A DNA stretch of 7,382 nucleotides, from assembly GCA_030683195.1 (NCBI GenBank), contig JAUXQA010000103.1:1-7382 (forward strand), given 5' to 3'. The position numbers were made by a program, and so were the translations under genes. Positions 5,344-7,382 of this stretch are shown here, piece by piece (position 1 is the first letter of the stretch; the number at the start of each line of letters is the position of its first letter). The stretch comes from Rhodoferax sp. GTDB taxonomy: Bacteria > Pseudomonadota > Gammaproteobacteria > Burkholderiales > Burkholderiaceae_C. The notes beneath the pieces were generated by a model. The model was not told the origin of the DNA. It was given only the letters and a program-made list of their open reading frames with translations, and searched no databases.

Positions 5344-6678
5344 TCAAAGACTGATGCCGTGCTTTTCCATCAGCCGATAGAGCGTCATCCGGGACACGCC
5401 CAAGCCGCGCGCGGCGCGCGTGATGTTGCTGCCACTGTCCTGAAGACTCACATGAATGGCATCCCGCTCAGCGCGTACTCGGGCACTCTCCAGCGCCTCG
5501 CCATTGGGCAGGCCCGTCGGTATTTTGAGATCGAGATCTTCGGGGGTAATGAGCCGCCCTTCTGCCATTACCATTGCGCGTCTGACTCGGTTGATTAATT
5601 CACGCACATTGCCAGGCCAGTCGTGCGCCTGAATAGCCAGCATGGCGCGCTTGCCAATCCCGGTGACACGGGGCCCCTTGTCGCGGGAGAAGCTGTTGAA
5701 GAAGTGCTTTGCAAGGAGTTCCAGGTCTTCTTTTCGGTCTCTCAGCGTAGGAACGGTCAGCGGCAATACGTTGAGCCGGTACAACAGGTCTTCCCGAAAC
5801 CGGCCTTGTGAGACCGCCTCCTGAAGACGCATGTGCGATGCGGCGATGACGCGCACATCGACCTTGAGCGACCTCGATGAACCCACCCGGTTGATGGTCC
5901 CTTCCTGAAGAAACCGCAACAGGTTGGCTTGCAGTTCCAATGGCAAATCGCCAATCTCATCAAGAAACAAAGTGCCCTTGTCTGCCGACTCGATCAGCCC
6001 CACTTTTTCTTTCATGGCTCCTGTGAAGGCGCCGCGTTCATAACCAAAGAGTTCCGACTGGATCAGGCTGGCGGGTATGGCGCCGCAGTTAACGGGAATA
6101 AACGGCCCTTTCGCTCTGGGCGAATGGTCATGAACGGCATGGGCTGTCAGCTCCTTGCCGCTGCCACTCTCTCCCCAAATGAGCACTGGCGCATCTGCCA
6201 GGGCCACCTTGGCGATCTGTTTGCGCAAGTGTTGAATAGCTGTACTGTTGCCTACCAGTGCCATGTCGGCTTGGCTGCTCATCGCCACATCCGGCGGCCC
6301 GCTCAGTTCAGCGAAGCCATAGGCGTGCCCCAGGGTGTGGTTAAGTCGAAATGGATCAATCGGCCAGGTATGAAAGTCAAACAGATGCTGAACAATCATG
6401 GCTCGGTAGTTGGGCAACTTGACATGGGTAGCAGGAAATACCCCCACCCATTGTGTCGACTGGTGGGCCTTCAAAAAAGCATCTACCGCCGTCACTTCGT
6501 GGTCACTGGCACTGATGAGCAGCAGCAAGCCTACGGGGTAGTGCTGGGCCTTGAGCGCTTTGCGGGCGCTGTTCAACTCACTGACACCGCAAACATTCCA
6601 AGACGATACCAGCACCGGGGGAATGGTCCAGGGCGATGGTTCGCCCAAGGTCAGGCTCAGCAGCGCTCTTGAAGACAT
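5344..6678 (-). CDS. Sigma-54-dependent Fis-family transcriptional regulator, VpsR/FleQ-like (444 aa)
   Basis: An enhancer-binding activator of sigma-54 RNA polymerase. Residues 1-130 form a receiver-like N-domain. The AAA+ domain (about 135-380) has Walker A GESGSGKE (169-176), the sigma-54 contact loop GAFTGA (216-221), Walker B GTLFLDEIGD (235-244), Arg-finger region FREDLLYRLN (294-303) and sensor II WPGNVREL. Residues 417-437 form a Fis-type helix-turn-helix (NITRAARGLGVSRMTLYRLM). I chose MSSRALL at 6678, preceded by GAGAGAA. A longer frame reaches a GTG at 6828 (494 aa), but it lacks a good ribosome site and would cover the divergent control region. The N-domain strand VGLLLLIS has no Asp where a phosphorylated receiver would have one, as far as I can align it, so control may be by ligand such as c-di-GMP, as known for VpsR and FleQ. 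Probable target: the sigma-54 promoter at 5037-5052. Confidence 0.93.
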   Translation of the reverse strand: MSSRALLSLTLGEPSPWTIPPVLVSSWNVCGVSELNSARKALKAQHYPVGLLLLISASDHEVTAVDAFLKAHQSTQWVGVFPATHVKLPNYRAMIVQHLFDFHTWPIDPFRLNHTLGHAYGFAELSGPPDVAMSSQADMALVGNSTAIQHLRKQIAKVALADAPVLIWGESGSGKELTAHAVHDHSPRAKGPFIPVNCGAIPASLIQSELFGYERGAFTGAMKEKVGLIESADKGTLFLDEIGDLPLELQANLLRFLQEGTINRVGSSRSLKVDVRVIAASHMRLQEAVSQGRFREDLLYRLNVLPLTVPTLRDRKEDLELLAKHFFNSFSRDKGPRVTGIGKRAMLAIQAHDWPGNVRELINRVRRAMVMAEGRLITPEDLDLKIPTGLPNGEALESARVRAERDAIHVSLQDSGSNITRAARGLGVSRMTLYRLMEKHGISL

Positions 6679-6790
6679 GTGCAGTTCTCTCTGGTCATTC
6701 ACACTAGCGTAGCGATCCCGGCCAGGCAATGGCTTGATATTTCGCACCGGGGCGGGCATCCGCGTCTTGTCGGCAAAGGCAGCCAAATTG

Positions 6791-6804
6791 ACATTGCGCA
6801 ATGT
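6791..6804. promoter_or_regulatory. Perfect 14-bp palindrome in the divergent intergenic region
   Basis: ACATTGCGCAATGT is perfectly self-complementary. It lies in the 184-base gap between the regulator start (6678) and the barrel-protein start (6863). A TTGACA at 6788-6793 overlaps its left edge and could be a -35 box, but no good -10 follows. It is a strong operator candidate for control of one or both divergent genes. The half-sites differ from those at 5170. Confidence 0.55.
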
Positions 6805-6862
6805 TGCACAGGCCGAGTTCCTCAACACTTCAAGAGTGTCTGGTTAATTGGAGAACTCAACC

Positions 6863-7382
6863 ATGGTCCGTCCTGAATCAACTGCCCTTAAGGCGGTGAG
6901 TTGTGCTGCCTTGTTGTTGATGGGGGGCGCAGTTCAGGCCCAGTCGCTGACAGGGATTTCCGAGAGCACGCCGTCGCGGCTTGACGCCGTCAGTCAGGAA
7001 CTATTCGACCAAAAGCAGATGCTCCAGCAAGTTGAGTGGCTTCGCCAGCAGTTTGTCCAGCAAAGTGACCTGGTTGAGTCGCTGGAGCGCAGGCTCATCG
7101 AGCAGCAGGCGGCACTCGATGCACTCCGCGGGATCGTTGGCCATGATGTGTTGGCTGCGCAGCGCGGCACGGGCGTTGCGGCCCAGCCACCCTTGATGGC
7201 TCAAGCATCGCAGTCGGGGAATTCGCCGGTGGGCCAGGCACCCGTCAGTGAAGGGCGCCCTCCTGAGGTGGCTCCCATCTTTGAGCAGCCCGGCGTCCTC
7301 ACCCAACCAGGCCAGTACGTGCTGGAGCCATCGGTCCAGTATGGCTACTCGTCAAGCAACCGGGTGGCGCTGGTGGGCTACA
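6863..7382 (+). CDS. Probable outer-membrane export pore with N-terminal coiled coil (FapF-like), 3' end outside window
   Basis: The first 173 codons are present and the frame is open to the window edge. The ATG has GGAGAA at 6850-6855. Residues 1-26 are a signal peptide (ALLLMGGAVQA|Q). Residues 38-90 have heptad-spaced Leu/Val/Met with many Gln/Glu/Arg, indicating a coiled coil (LDAVSQELFDQKQMLQQVEW onward). Residues 98-138 are a Gln/Pro/Ala/Gly linker. From 143 the sequence GVLTQPGQYVLEPSVQYGYS, then SSNRVALVGY, looks like the opening strands of a transporter-type beta-barrel (the MetA-pathway/phenol-degradation-like family, from memory). Signal peptide, coiled coil, linker and barrel is the architecture of FapF, the trimeric exporter of Fap amyloid. 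It is transcribed divergently from the regulator. Inferred job: exporting the cluster's secreted proteins across the outer membrane. A generic porin is the alternative. Confidence 0.72.
   Translation, partial: MVRPESTALKAVSCAALLLMGGAVQAQSLTGISESTPSRLDAVSQELFDQKQMLQQVEWLRQQFVQQSDLVESLERRLIEQQAALDALRGIVGHDVLAAQRGTGVAAQPPLMAQASQSGNSPVGQAPVSEGRPPEVAPIFEQPGVLTQPGQYVLEPSVQYGYSSSNRVALVGY

Noticed and set aside
5108..5347. 79-aa minus-strand open frame overlapping the regulator stop
   Set aside because: It covers the enhancer dyads, has no clear ribosome site and reads like random coding with scattered Cys and Arg.
5929..6672. 247-aa + strand open frame opposite the regulator
   Set aside because: It is a shadow of the regulator's AAA+ coding sequence, which carries all the family motifs on the minus strand.
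6729..6747. Possible sigma-54 promoter for the pore gene (TGGCTTGATATTTCGCA)
   Set aside because: The GG-to-GC spacing is 11 instead of 10 bases and the -12 element is poor, so it is not called.
6679..6828. 50-residue N-terminal extension of the regulator from a GTG start
   Set aside because: There is no good ribosome site, family members begin near MSSRALL by recollection of VpsR, and the extension would overlap the palindrome and the divergent promoter region.

Overview
The window looks like a chromosomal piece of a betaproteobacterium, probably Burkholderiales and perhaps a Comamonadaceae relative such as Polaromonas or Rhodoferax. This rests on the moderately high GC, the tRNA-Glu/tRNA-Asp pair, and the style of the sigma-54 regulator and secreted proteins. 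The genus is a guess; no search was possible.

Layout: positions 1-285 hold tRNA-Glu(TTC), lacking about one 5' base at the window edge, then tRNA-Asp(GTC) and a rho-independent terminator. A small acidic protein of unknown function (109 aa) follows on the + strand. From about 865 to 4961 the minus strand carries a compact cluster. In transcription order it holds a very large secreted Gly/Ala/Ser/Asn/Thr-rich low-complexity protein (803 aa), a small secreted protein (133 aa), a periplasmic C39 cysteine peptidase (228 aa) and a second secreted protein (171 aa). Upstream of the large gene lies a 382-base control region with a perfect-consensus sigma-54 promoter and several dyads. Next to it, also on the minus strand, is a sigma-54 enhancer-binding regulator with a VpsR/FleQ-like layout. 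A divergent gene at the right edge (+, cut off by the window) encodes a signal peptide, a coiled coil, a linker and the start of what looks like an outer-membrane beta-barrel.

How they may work together: the parts resemble the Pseudomonas Fap functional-amyloid system. There is a C39 peptidase like FapD, a coiled-coil/barrel exporter like FapF, and secreted low-complexity fibre subunits. The gene order differs, the main subunit is built on an unusual GGX-rich polymer, and a dedicated sigma-54 activator sits in the locus. The 133-aa and 171-aa proteins each carry a Sec signal peptide and then a textbook double-glycine processing motif (L-x2-[LV]-R-G-G followed by F). This suggests that the exported C39 enzyme trims them in the periplasm. 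The large protein and the 133-aa protein share a C-terminal QNSG-x4-IQ motif, with a weaker version in the 171-aa protein, so the three may co-assemble. The best single reading is a Fap-like extracellular fibre or matrix locus, switched on through sigma-54 and possibly by c-di-GMP. Function is inferred from sequence only.
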